This document shows positions 12,093-22,591 of a stretch of DNA of 64,000 nucleotides, one piece after another. The notes under the pieces are model-generated. The model searched no databases. It worked only from the letters and a program-made list of their open reading frames with translations, and was not told the origin of the DNA. Origin of the DNA: Parietaria judaica (lineage: Eukaryota > Streptophyta > Magnoliopsida > Rosales > Urticaceae); the NCBI GenBank assembly GCA_954871525.1, contig OX940863.1:41216501-41280500 (forward strand), in the 5' to 3' direction. Position numbers and translations under genes: made by a program. How positions within the stretch are numbered: position 1 is the stretch's first letter; every line of letters begins with the position of its first letter.

Positions 12093-12100
12093 TATAAATA
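12093..12100 (+). promoter_or_regulatory. TATA box of the Copia 5' LTR
   Basis: TATAAATA inside GAGCCTATAAATAGGACGCT. The same context recurs in every LTR of this family here (for example 28008-28015 and 34294-34302). R would start about 30 bases downstream, before CACCTCTCCC. Confidence 0.8.
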
Positions 12101-12229
12101 GGACGCTCATTCTACACATTTTACACACCTCTCCCAGAGAAAAATTCGAACTCTCCCTCTCCCTCAGGGTCTGCGAATTTTCTCTCTGATCTCTCTTTCT
12201 GGTTCGGCTTAAGAGACTTAGTTCTCCGG

Positions 12230-12400
12230 AAGCTTAAAAAGAACCATCAGTTTAAATTATGCGACGGAGTCCTGCCGGCGAAGCCCACGCTTCGCTACGA
12301 GGAATCGAGGAGAATATCCCAGAAGATCACGGGAGTTTCCCTCAGCACCGGCGGAGCTCTGCCCGATTCAGAACGCTCAGCCGGAAGTCGTCATTAGAGG
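12230..12400 (+). other. Conserved GC-rich U5 block with hairpin
   Basis: This block is kept in every LTR of the group even where flanks diverge (28146-28316, 34720-34870 inverted, 37195-37365, 52880-53040 inverted, 61440-61650, 62210-62380). At 12278-12295 it contains a perfect 7-bp stem, GCGAAGC and GCTTCGC, around the loop CCAC. A second short stem (CCCG and CGGG) follows in some copies. It sits in the transcribed leader, so an RNA role such as packaging, dimerisation or translation control is possible but not shown. Confidence 0.5.
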
Positions 12401-12668
12401 TACGGCCTTATGCATTGGGTTAATAAATGCAACTATTTACTGCTTTCTATTTATTTTCTATGATGACTAGATTATTAATAATGATTTATGAATATTAAAT
12501 TACATAATATTTATCAGATCTTGTTATATGGTTATTATCCGATATCCTGACCGTTGAACGGATAACAAGTTTTTCCGCTTTAAAATAATTTTTTAAATGT
12601 TACCCGAACGGTTCGGAGGTACAATTCGTGATAATTTACACGGAATCCGAGACGTGATTCCCAACAAT

Positions 12669-12680
12669 TGGTATCAGAGC
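12669..12680 (+). other. Primer-binding site (initiator tRNA-Met)
   Basis: TGGTATCAGAGC follows two bases after the 5' LTR. It is the complement of the plant initiator tRNA-Met 3' end, the usual Copia primer. Confidence 0.95.
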
Positions 12681-14523
12681 CATGGTTCAAGGATAAATAA
12701 TTACGTAATTTAATTAACTGTTTAAGAACGAATTATTTGATGAATAAAATTAATTATATAAAATTGAATTTTTTAAATTTCTAGATATTTTAAATATTAA
12801 TTATAAATATTACCCGACCAGAAAAAATCGGACCGCGTGGTTGAACCGAGCTGCCGTGGTGGGCGCCAAAAGGGCTGCCGCTGCAGCCCCAGGGGTTGGG
12901 CGTCGCAGTGCCCACGGGCAAGCCCACAGGCAAGCCCACGCCAAGGCCCCTCGGCCAGGGCAAGGGTGCCCGTGCGGGCCAGGCGCGTGGGCCGCGGGCC
13001 ATGCTGCCTGGCAGCGTAACGGGCCTGCAGGCCCAGCCCCAAGGGCGCGCGCTGCCCTGGCCCGCCCGTGGGCTGACCCTGCCCATTCCACGGGCACGTG
13101 GGCCTGGGCTTAAGCCCATAGGGCCCACGTGAAATTTTTTTAATAGGGCCGGATTTTTATTCCAACCCAGATTCCGTGGATTAAATAATAATTATTATTA
13201 ATGAAATTAATATTTATGAATTAAAATTACTTATTTTTGATTAATTTATATAAATTAAAATATGGATGTTATTTCCGGATAAATAACATTGTCTTATTTT
13301 AATAATTCATAAAATTAAATATGGATGTTATTTAATAATTAAATAACATTGTCTTATTTAATAAATTAAAATATGGATGATAATATTTGAAGAATAATAT
13401 CATTGTCTTATTTTAATATTTCATAAATAACAATTAATGGGCATTAAAATGTTTAATGATAATTCTTAGAAAATAAGTATCATAAACATAAGATTATAAA
13501 TATTCATCATAGATATAATTTGTTATAACCTATTTTCATAACCCTCAAACATAGTGTCTATGTTTAGATCATTATTAATATGTCTATATAGGATAGATAT
13601 AAATAATAAAGAGTAAATATAAAAGTGTTTATTATTAGTCGGAAAAATTTCAACAATACAATCTTGCCTAAGGAAGAGGGAATCAAAAGTGGGGCCGGTT
13701 CATAATGCACTTCTGGGTGACCGGTTAGGAGCCCTCCCATCGACCTGGAGAGCGTACGGATTGATCTATCACTACCGACGATATAATAAACACATTTCTA
13801 AGGCTTATTAAAATTACGTGTCGTTATAAATAAAGCCAAAATATAAACTTTTAATGTGTCATTAATAGACAGTTTATATAATAAGTTTTCTATAAACTTA
13901 GAAATTAAAAACGTTATTTTCCTAAAAACAATGGCAAGTATAGAATAAAACAAAGGTCTCCATTATTACTGTCACAACGGCTGCTGACCACACCGCCTCG
14001 AGTCACCCTAGTGTGTCCATTCCCCAATGAAGGTGTGCTTGTGGAAGGTTTGACACAGTGATAGTTCCAAAAAAAATATGGGGACGGAGGAATCTTGGAA
14101 ATGGACCGTGAGTCACCCTAGTGTGACCATTCCCCAAGGACGATGTTTCCAAGAGGATCCCGAGAACCAAAAATAATGGGTTAAGCTTTCACGAAAGTTG
14201 ATGCTTCCCAACCGTCTATGGTGATAGTTAATAATCATAGAGAACTTTGGTGGTTCTTGTTATGAATATTAATTAAGTTTATGACTAAAACTTAGTTTAA
14301 CCAAACTACACGGTTGATACCGCGAGTCACCCTAGAGTGACCATGCCACTAAGGACGCCAACGACGTGTACAGTCAGTTAAATTATCACGAAATAGTTAA
14401 AGGTTTTATTTAACGTTTTCCCAGAACATTTTTGCATCATGTAACTATTTCAAACAATATATTTTTCAAAAACATTCTACCTATAATAAAGTTTAATAAG
14501 TTTATTTTTCAATGCCAGTTAAA
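12681..14523 (+). other. Copia leader with GC-rich island and three-fold motif
   Basis: No gene. From about 12816 to 13130 the sequence turns very GC-rich, with short repeats of GGCAAGCCCAC; open frames there on both strands are a by-product of composition. Later the motif GAGTCACCCTAGTGTGACC with CATTCCCCAAGGA appears three times, near 13998, 14111 and 14323. The block from 13640 to 13770 (TCGGAAAAATTTCAACAATA, GTGGGGCCGGTTCA) recurs at 63555-63690. The leader is over 1.8 kb, long even for Copia. Confidence 0.8.
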
Positions 14524-14797
14524 ATGTCTTTCGACAAACAAGAAATGGAACTCTCTGCTCTGACGCTCAAGTCTCAAAACATAAGCGATCTGGCAAAAGT
14601 CACGAAATCCCTAAGCAAACTGGCCATGAGTGGATCCTCAAAGAAACTCCGAATGGCAGATTAGAATCCATCAAAATCAATGAACAAGAGGAAGAGAACA
14701 ATTGGAAACCAGGAAGAAACTTTCCAGAATGGGAGTACAAACAATGCTGATTATTCAGTATTGGAATCATGATTCGTTGACAGCTCATCCTTCAACT
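14524..14797 (+). pseudogene. Copia gag remnant
   Basis: ATG at 14524 gives MSFDKQEMELSALTLKSQ, with a stop at codon 47 (14662-14664). A second frame leads into the protease. Only about 90 codons remain, where a Copia gag normally has 300 or more, and no CCHC zinc knuckle is present. An internal deletion is the simplest explanation. An upstream ATG at 14512 (MPVK) would be in frame. Confidence 0.6.
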
Positions 14798-15804
14798 GGA
14801 TCTTGGATTCAGGAGCAAACGATCATGCATGTAATTTTCTTCAGTCCCTTGATTCATTAGAAGAAATAAATGAAGGACCAGCTTTAAAAGTAGGAAACGG
14901 TGAGTTTATACAAGCAAAAGCTTTGGGAAATTTGCGACTGACATTTGGGAACAAATTCTTATTTGTTAATAATGTCTATTATTACCCAAATGTCTGCAGG
15001 AATATACTATCGGCTTTTCTATTGTACGAACAAGGCTACACCTTAAATTTTCGTGGGTCCCATTGGGTCATCACGAAAGATGGTGTATACATTTGTACTG
15101 CCAAAGCAGAAAATGGATTGTATATTCTGAGACCAGATTATGGGAGTTGCATGAATGCTGAAATGTTCAAATTGGCTATGCCAATGTAAATTAAGAAACC
15201 CAACATTGATAATGATGTCCAAACATATATGTGGCACTTACAATTGGGTCATATTAATCTAGACAGGATAAACAGGCTGGTAAAGGAGGGACCCCTTAAA
15301 GAACTAACAATCAGTTCTTTGCCTGTTTGTGAATCCTGTCTAGAGGCTAAAATGATAAAAAGACCTTTATTCTGTAAAAGGTCAAAGAGCCACAAGACCA
15401 TTAGAACTCGTCCACACAGATGTATGTGGTCCTAGGAACATACAGGCGAGGGGTGGAATTGAATATTTTGCCACCTTCATTGATGACTATTCAAGATATG
15501 GTTATGTTTACTTAATGGCTAAGAAATCTGAAACCATCGGTAAGTTCAGAGAATTTCAAGCAGAAAGTGAAAATCAACTTGGACTATTATTGAAATATCT
15601 TCGGTCAGATCGAGGAGGAGAATACCTTGATCATGCGTTTAGTGATCTCTTGATTGAAAAAGGTATAGTATCTCAATTGACTGCTCCTGGCACACCAGAA
15701 CAAAATGGTGTTGCAGAAAGGAGGAACAGGACCCTACTAGAAATGGTAAGGTCCATGCTGAGCTATTCATCACTACCCAACTCATTCTGAGGATATGCTT
15801 TGTT
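14798..15804 (+). pseudogene. Copia protease, pre-integrase and integrase (5' part)
   Basis: WILDSGANDH at about 14798 holds the aspartic protease DSG. After a stop near 15187, HLQLGHINLDRI and CESCLEAK near 15234-15350 form the HHCC zinc site of the integrase. A frameshift near 15390 is followed by the integrase core with SDRGGEY, TAPGTPEQNGVAERRNRTLL and SYSSLPNSF. A TGA at 15788 precedes GYALLT, where the nested element enters. The remaining integrase resumes at 23829. Order and motifs are typical of Copia; stops and frameshift make it non-functional. Confidence 0.9.
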
Positions 15805-15809
15805 GACGG

Positions 15810-17227
15810 TGTTGATGTCGAAAAATGGATCAAACACTGTAGCGGCCCAAAGCTGGATATTCGGCCGGGCCCATCGCCGTTTGTTGACTTTCCTGGGCTA
15901 AATGCTTGACTCACTGTTCCTGAATGATATGGCGGATCGGACCCTCCGCTTACCGTTGGCCTGGAACCGAGTCTTCCGACTCGTTACCGTAAAGTCCTAA
16001 GACTCGGGATATAGGTCGGCGACCACTGAGAACCGGAGCCTCCGTAGGGCAGGTCGACGATCGTAGCTGGAGCAGTCGATGACTGGGAGAACCGGGGGTG
16101 ATGATGATGTGATGCCGCGCCTCGTTGAGTGTGGTGAGGCTGCCTACGTACCCACTTGCAGCTAAGTGGGATCAGGTCATCTCTTAGTTCAAAGAAGGCG
16201 TTGATAGAGCCGTTCCTAGCTGGCCTGGACAAGCCTGGAGTTAATGGTCGTGGAGACGTGGATTCCTTCGGCGCCTTCTCTATAGGAGTCAGCGATTCCT
16301 CTGGCGCTTCTGCTCTAGCTGGTGGGAGTAGGACGGTGCTCGGACCTTCCTCTGGGGAGTTGGCGATTCCTCCGGTAGGCCGGGGATTCCTCCAGCGTTT
16401 CCGCTCTAGCTACTCCGGTAGGCCGGGGATTCCTCCAGCGCTTCTGCTCTAGCTGGTGGGAGTAGGACGGCGCTCGGACCTTACTCTGGGGAGTTTGGCG
16501 ATTCCTCCGGTAGGCTGGGGATTCCTCCAGCGCTTCCGCTCTAGCTACTCCGGTAGGCCGGGGATTCCTCCAGCGTTTCTGCTCTAGCTGGTGGGAGTAG
16601 GATGGCGCTCCGACCTTCCTCTAGGGAGTTGACGATTCCTACGGTAGGCCGGGGATTCCTCCAGCGCTTCCAGTCTAGCTAGCTCCTCTGGCCGATCGGA
16701 CCCTCCACTAACCGTTGGACCGGAACCGGGTCCTCCGACCTGTTACCGCAAAGTCCTAGGACTCGGAATATAGGTCGGCGACCACTGAGAACTGGAACCT
16801 CCGTAGGGCAGGTCGTCGGGTATTCTTACCAGAATATATATATAGAAGAGAGAAAACGGTGTTTATCGCTATATAGAGCGTTTGAATCCAAGTTACCGTT
16901 TGAATGAAATCAAGCTCCTATTTATAGGAGGGGCCGGGGGCCTAGGAGCAATAAAATATTGTCACTTTAGTCCTCCGCACCGCGGCGCCGCGGGGTTCGC
17001 GCAGCGGCGCCGCGGGTTTCGCGCTGCCGCACCGCGGAATAACCCTACTAGGCGTGAAAATGCGTCTTGACGTCCTGTCACGGAGCGGGGGTGGCGCGCT
17101 TCACCGCTTAGTTATTATTTTAATAATAAAAATTGTGTCCGCGTTTTTTGGGCTTCTCGATCTTGAGATACGGGCTTTTTTGGGTCGTTTTGGGCCGAAA
17201 TTGATTGGAATAAAATCACCCATAACA
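15810..17227 (-). repeat. 3' LTR (minus) of the nested element
   Basis: Plus strand starts TGTTGATGTCGAAAAATGG and ends CACCCATAACA. It pairs with 22592-23828. The length difference comes mostly from subrepeat copy number at 16240-16690. Confidence 0.9.
16240..16690. repeat. Subrepeats inside the nested-element LTR
   Basis: Several copies of TCCGGTAGGCCGGGGATTCC with CTCCAGCGCTTCCGCTCTAG, some with GGTGGGAGTAGGACGGCGCT between them. The partner LTR has the same subrepeats at 22905-23290 in a different arrangement. Confidence 0.8.
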
Positions 17228-17245
17228 TTAACCCCCCAGTTTCAC
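17228..17245 (-). other. Polypurine tract of the nested element
   Basis: Plus strand TTAACCCCCCAGTTT reads AAACTGGGGGGTTAA on the minus strand, directly next to the LTR. This is where plus-strand DNA synthesis would start. Confidence 0.75.
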
Positions 17246-17289
17246 GAGAATTTAGAATTCTCGAGAAACTTTTCTTAGGCTTACCCATT

Positions 17290-18200
17290 TTTCTTGTCGG
17301 ACTTTTGCGCCTGAGCGTCTAGCCCCCTGAGCTTCTGCCGGTGTTTGCGCCTGAGCGTGCTTACTTACCCGGTCTTATGCCAGATTCAGGTTCTGGTCTT
17401 TTGCCGATGTTCGCGTCTGAGCATCTTACAGTTTCGGACTTATGCCAAAGTTATTTTATTCGGTCTTTCGTCGGAGTTCGCGCCTGAGCATCTCAACCCC
17501 CTAAGCTTCTGCCGGTGTTTGCGCCTGAGCGTGCTTACTTACCCGGTCTTATGAAAGATTCAGGTTCTGGTCTTTTGCCGATGTTTGCGTCTAAGCATCT
17601 TACAGTTTCGGACTTATACCGAAGATATTTTATTCGGTCTTTCATCGGAGTTCGCGCCTGAGCATCTCAACCCCCCGAGCTTCTGCCGGTGTTCGCGCCT
17701 GAGCGTCTTACGATCCCGGACTTATGCCAGATTCAGGTTCTGGTCTTTTGCTGATGTTCGCGCTTGAGCGTCTTACAGTTTCGGCCTTATGGCAAAGATT
17801 TTTTATTCGGTCTTTCGTCAAAGTTCGCGCCTGAGCATCTCAACCCTCCGAGCTTCTGCCGGTGTTCGCGTTTGAGCGTCTTACGATCCTGGACTTATGC
17901 CAGATTCAGGTTCTGGTCTTTCGCCGATGTTCGCGCCTGAGCGTCTTACCGTTTCGGACCTATGCCGAAGATATTTTATTCAGTCTTTCGTCGGAGTTCG
18001 CGTTTGAGCATCTCAACCCCCCAAGCTTCTGCCAGTGTTCGCGCTTGAGCGTCTTACGATCCCGGACTTATACCAGATTCAGGTTCAGGTCTTTCGCCGA
18101 TGTTCGCGTCTGAGCGTCTTACTGTTTCGGACTTATGCCAATGATATGTTATTTGGTCTTTATTGCCAGAGTCGGCGGGATTAATATACGGCATGTCTTG
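17290..18200. repeat. Tandem array, about 174-bp unit, five copies
   Basis: AGCTTCTGCCGGTGTT recurs at 17330, 17504, 17678, 17851 and 18024, a spacing of 173-174 bp. Each unit holds two or three copies of a shorter motif, TTCGCGCCTGAGCGTCTTAC. Open frames here are a product of the repeat and are not called as genes. Confidence 0.9.
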
Positions 18201-18499
18201 GTCTTTGTGCCTGAGTCGGTGGGATGGAGATCCGACCTTTCTCGGACTTTGTGCTTCGACCGTCTTCTTGTAGTTCAGACTTTGATTGTCAGTTTTGTTT
18301 GCTTGTTCTGTTTTTAATATATCCTTAGACTTCTTCTTCATCCTCCCAATTTTGACCATCAATTATGCGACCGGGATGAAATTCGAGGTCTTTGAGGTGA
18401 TTGGGGTGAATCTTGAGGTCGGTGAGGCGGATCTTCAAACTTTGGTGGTTGTTTTACTCGGATCAGATCTTCGAGCTTTGAACTTTGGCCATTGTCTCT

Positions 18500-20600
18500 C
18501 CCCGCTGGGTCTCTGGTGTTGTTCTCGGGATTCGAGCTTCGACCGACGTCTTTCCCTGATGAGCTTCCAGGTTTGTCTTCAGGTGCCGGACTTTGATCCC
18601 CGCATATTCCCTGATGGGCTTTTCAGCGTCATCTTCGGGCTTATGACCTTGACCGCCGTCGTACCCGTACTCGGAGTGAGCCTTTAGTCTCGTGATGGAG
18701 TTCTACCTCTTTTTTGTTCGCTGATGAAGTCATTATTCTTTAGCAGGTGCCTTTGATGAAGCGTTATCTGATTAACGATGATGACGTATTGTTGTTTGTC
18801 AGCGTCGCGTTGCGTTAAGAGAACGGTAGCAGCGGGTTGATGCGACCGAGGCGTGGCTCGAAGTTGTTGACGCGATTGATGAAGATCTCGATGTCGCAAA
18901 CGTGACCTGGATGAAACTTGAGGTCATCGCCGGGACCGACGTTAAGTCTGGGGTCGTTGCGGTGACCATGATGAATGCTGATGTCGCTGGTGTGACAGAG
19001 GTGAATGTCAAGGTCTTTGAGCCGACTGACACAAATCTTGGGGTCATTTAGGGGACCAAGAAAATTTTTGAGGTTGCTCAGGCGACTAATTCGAAGCTTG
19101 AGGTCGTTCAGATGACCGATGTTAAGCTGAAGGTCGTTGAGACGACCGATGCAAATCTTGGGGTCGTTGAGACGTCTGATGCAATGCTGGAAGTCGCTGA
19201 GGCGACCAGTGCAAACCGTGGGATCGTTAAGGTGACCGATGCGGATATCGAGGTTATTGAGACAATAATTGCGAGTTCAAGGTCGTTGAACTTTGATCAT
19301 CGTGGTAACCGGATTAGGCCTTCTGCGTTGTCTTCGGGCTTCAGACTTTGGTAGTCGTCTTGCCCTTATGAGAATTTGGCGTTGTCGTCGGATTTCCAAC
19401 TTTGGTCGCCGTCCTTCCCTGATGAGCCTCCGACGTAGTCGTTGGGCTTCTAATTTTGACTCTGATTTTTTCCTGATGAGCCTATGGCCTCGTCGTCGGG
19501 TTTCGGACTTTGACCGTCGATTTTCCCTACTGAGCCTCTGGCGTCATCTTTGGGTTTTGGAATTTGACCGTCGTCTCTCCCTGATGAGCCTCCTGCTTCG
19601 CCTTCGGGTTTTTGGGCTCAAATCGCCGATTTTCCCTGATGAGCCTCTGGCTTCGTCTTCGGGTTTTGGGCTTAAATTGCCGATTTTCCTTGATGGGCCT
19701 CCGCCTTCGTCTTCGGGTTTTGGACTATGACTGTCATTTCTCCCTGATGAGCCTTCGGCGTCGTCTTCGGGCTTCGGGCTTTAATTGTAGTCTCTCTGAT
19801 GAACCTTTGGCGTCGTCTTCGGGTTTCAAACTTTGGACTTTGGTCGTCGTCTCTCCCTGATGAGCCTTCGGCGTCATCTTCGGGTTTTGGACTTTGAATG
19901 TCGTCTCGCCCTGATGAGCCTTTGGCGTCGTCTTCGGGTTTCAGACTTTGGACTTTGGTCGTCGTCTCTCCCTGATGAGCCTTTGGCATCGTCTTCGGAT
20001 CTCCGACTTCGGACTTTGGTCGTCGTCCTTCCCTGATGAGCCTCCAACGTCGTCGTCGGGTTTTCGACTTTGGTTGTCGTCTTTCCTTGATGAGTCTCCG
20101 GCATCATTTTCGGACTTTCGACTTTGACCGTCGATTTTCCCTACTGAGCCTCTGGCGTCATCTTTGGGTTTTGGAATTTGGCCATCGTCTCTCCCTGATG
20201 AGACTCTGACGTCGTCTTTGGGCTTCCGACTTTGGTCGTCGTCTTCGGGTTTCGGACTTTTGACTTTGTCCGTCGTCTTTCCCTGATGAGCCTTTGGCGT
20301 CGTCATCGGGTGTCGGACTTTAACCTCGTCTCTCCCTGATGAGCTTCTGGCTTCGTCATTGGGTTTCGGACTTTGTCCGTCGTCTATCCCTGATGAGCCT
20401 TTGGCGTCGTCTTCGGGCTTCGGATTTTGGTCGTCGTCTTGCCCTAATGAGCCTTTGGCGTCGTCGTCGGGTTTCTGACTTTGTCCGTTTATTTTCCCTG
20501 ATGAGCCTCTGGCGTCGTCTTCGGGAATCGGACTTTGTCCAACGCCTTTCCCTGATGAGCCTCCGGCGTCGTCTTCGGGGTTCGAACTTTGTAGTTTTTT
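18500..20600. repeat. Tandem array, 54-60-bp unit, about 25 or more copies
   Basis: The core CCCTGATGAGCC with TCGTCTTCGGGTTTCGGAC recurs every 54 or 60 bases, clearest from 19410 to 20580. It is interrupted by the 30-bp array at 18860-19290. As the unit is a multiple of three, long frames stay open on both strands: DEPLASSSGF-type on plus, RRRRQRLIRERR and EDDAKGSSGRDD-type on minus. The minus strand is the sense strand of the element. A basic, repetitive peptide is possible but there is no start or conservation to support a gene. Confidence 0.85.
18860..19290 (+). repeat. Tandem array, 30-bp unit, about 12-14 copies
   Basis: The unit reads GTCGTTGAGACGACCGATGC with ten more bases; on the plus strand it encodes a decapeptide of the type VVETTDANLG. 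The frame is open for 80 codons from 19112 but closed before it by a stop near 19048. The heptad-like alternation of hydrophobic and acidic residues would favour a coiled coil. It may be a relic of an antisense ORF, known in some Tat-type Gypsy elements; this is inference. Confidence 0.7.
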
Positions 20601-20637
20601 CCGAGATCCAGGAGGGTGGACCTTTTAACTTATAAAG

Positions 20638-20672
<35 letters not shown>

Positions 20673-20733
20673 GAGAGCTTTACATATATATATATATATT
20701 TTGGCAATAATATATAATATTTTGTAATCAGAG

Positions 20734-21775
20734 CAAGGATCAAAATGCCGTTTTGGCCGATAAATCGTTTGCCGTTATCGATGGATTAATCGTTTGCCGA
20801 TGCCGTTATCGACGGAAAACCTATAAAAATTATCGTTTGCCGTTATCGAAACTTATCGAACTTATCGATGGATTAATCGTTTGCCGATGGATTTATCGAT
20901 GGAAAACCTATAAAAAAAATTCAAACATATTTTACACTAAAAACATAACATAAAATACTAATGTCACAAAATATAAACATAAAAGTCTCATACAAAATAT
21001 AAGATATAAGCCACAAACCAAGTCTCAAACTAATGTAGCCAAACATAAACTAAGTCTCATACAAAATTACAAATACTTTACAAAATATGTAAAATAAATT
21101 ATTATTTACTTACCAAAATCAAGTCACCGATTATTCTTATATAAAATATGCACTGCACAATTGATTTCATTTAAAACAAGATTGAACAACTAGCTCAATT
21201 TAACAAATTAGCTAAAAATTGTACTTTTGCCGCAATATTTTAGAAAACTTCAAATTAAAAAAAATATTATGCCAACCGATTATTTTTTAAATTATATACA
21301 ATTTTATAAAACAAAATTACACCAAAATATTCGAGTAACTAGCTCAAATCAACAATTTCCGAAACATATGTACTTTTGCCACAATGATATCACAATTCAG
21401 AAAAACTTCAAATTAAAAAAAAAAATTATGCAAACCGATTAGTTTTAAAATTATATACAATTTTATAAAACGAAATTACATCAAAATATTCGAGTAACTA
21501 ACTCAAATCAACAATTTCCGAAACATGTGTACTTTTGCCGCAATTATACAACAATTCGGAAAAAACCGAATGACTTTTCGTTATTTAGCGATAAGTCCTC
21601 CAGTTTTCGAAATTTAACACTTGAAAACCTAAAACGAAAAGTTGTTCACTTTCCCCCTCGAAAAATCGCGAAAACTATAAAACGAAAACGATTAAGGGAG
21701 ATAACTTACCGAGAAGCCTATTTTCAGCGATAATCGAACGATTTTCGAACGAAAATCGCGATTTTCGAAACCTTG
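20734..21775. mobile_element. Non-autonomous hAT DNA transposon, 1042 bp
   Basis: The element is flanked by identical 8-bp AATCAGAG at 20726-20733 and 21776-21783. Its ends are CAAGGATCAAAATGCCG and, inverted, CAAGGTTTCGAAAATCGC. An 8-bp duplication and short CA(A/G)GG-type inverted ends are hAT hallmarks. Subterminal sequence repeats ATCGTTTGCCGTTATCGA several times. The interior is AT-rich with internal repeats near 21240-21560 and no transposase. A relative with the same ends sits at 46794-47808. Confidence 0.9.
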
Positions 21776-21783
21776 AATCAGAG

Positions 21784-22570
21784 TTTTGTAATCTGATTAA
21801 TATTATAAAATATATATATATATATATATTTCTTTTTTCTTTTTTTTTTTGTTTTCTTTGATTTTCTCTTTGGCCTGAAGCTCGAAGGAAGCTTCGTCTC
21901 TTCTTCCTCCTCAGATCAATCGCCCCTTCGGCCGCCGTGTCCCTCTCCCTCCGGCGATCTTCTCCGCGCGCGGACGGCGAGCATACTTCTATAGATGACA
22001 ACGTTGGCAGACGAGTATGAGCTCGGCGAGGGCCTATCGCGAAATTCCTGGCATTCGGTCATCGTCGGCGATGTGAGAACGCGTGAAGGCTTGGTCGGCG
22101 ATGTTCCGGCGACGTCGTCGGGTGTGATTGCGCGTGAAGACCCCCCCGGTCCAGATCTGAGCTTTCGAAGATTTTGGGAAGATGGCGAGAAGGCTCTGTC
22201 GCCGAGCAGCTTTCGGTAGAAGGTTTCGGTCGGAAAGAGGCAGTGGACCATCGACAGTGCGCGCGAGGTCTCACGATGCAGTGTGCTCTTGGATCCTCAC
22301 AGCGGCGGTGGAGATCGGGCCGGTGCTGTGGAGATCGGGGCCGGTTGCACCGGCGAGGTGTTAACCGTGAGAAAGGCCGCCCTAGACCCGGTTGTTGGGG
22401 TCTTCTAATTTTAAGCAAGCCGCTTGACCGTGACTCTGAGACGTGTGATGATTGGGCAGGTACTTTAACTGTGGGCGGCGATTTTATGGACGGGTCATGT
22501 CCGAGGGCCGATTGAGATTGAGATTGAAACTGTTGAATTTGTTGGTAGGGACTCGAGGCTTAACGTGGAG
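21784..22570 (-). other. GC-rich leader part of the nested element
   Basis: After a CT-rich stretch (21840-21915) the sequence from 21900 to 22520 is GC-rich and open in several frames on both strands (for example minus 22251-21916, plus 22174-22515). None shows a gag motif. The CT-rich and CCTCCGGCGATCTTC-type composition resembles a plant 5' UTR and first exon, so a captured host fragment is possible. No function can be assigned. Confidence 0.35.
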
Positions 22571-22591
22571 CCCCTCCTTCTAGCGCCAAAA
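22571..22591 (-). other. Primer-binding region of the nested element
   Basis: On the minus strand TTGGCGCTAGAAGGAGGGGC follows the LTR end. TTGGCGC at this place is usual in plant Gypsy elements. The matching tRNA is not identified. Confidence 0.6.

Larger units (their letters stand above)
10037..12666 (+). repeat. 5' LTR of the Copia element
   Basis: It is 2630 bp and starts TGTTGG and ends CCAACA. U3 is AT-rich with reiterated CCATTGGATCGGTT and AACCGTTGGAT motifs. Compared with the 3' LTR it lacks about 120 bp in U3, including one copy of that motif (compare 27700-27775). The last 430 bp differ from the 3' LTR at about three positions, whereas the first 190 bp differ at eight or more. Confidence 0.95.

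Noticed and set aside
12790..13132. Several overlapping ORFs of 60-112 codons on both strands
   Set aside because: They coincide with the GC-rich leader island, where stop codons are rare by composition; no domain, and the island sits between primer site and gag.
17345..18113. Series of 60-83-codon plus ORFs with similar sequence
   Set aside because: Products of the 174-bp tandem array; no start or domain conserved.
17290..20600. Regularly spaced repeats that could suggest a CRISPR array
   Set aside because: Units are contiguous tandem repeats without unique spacers, inside a plant LTR element.
19293..20667. Long ORFs on both strands (for example 145 codons at 19293-19730, 121 codons at 19941-20306)
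   Set aside because: Entirely made of the 54/60-bp tandem repeat, whose unit is a multiple of three; described as repeat instead.
22174..22515. 113-codon plus ORF
   Set aside because: Antisense to the nested element and in GC-rich sequence open in several frames; no recognisable domain.
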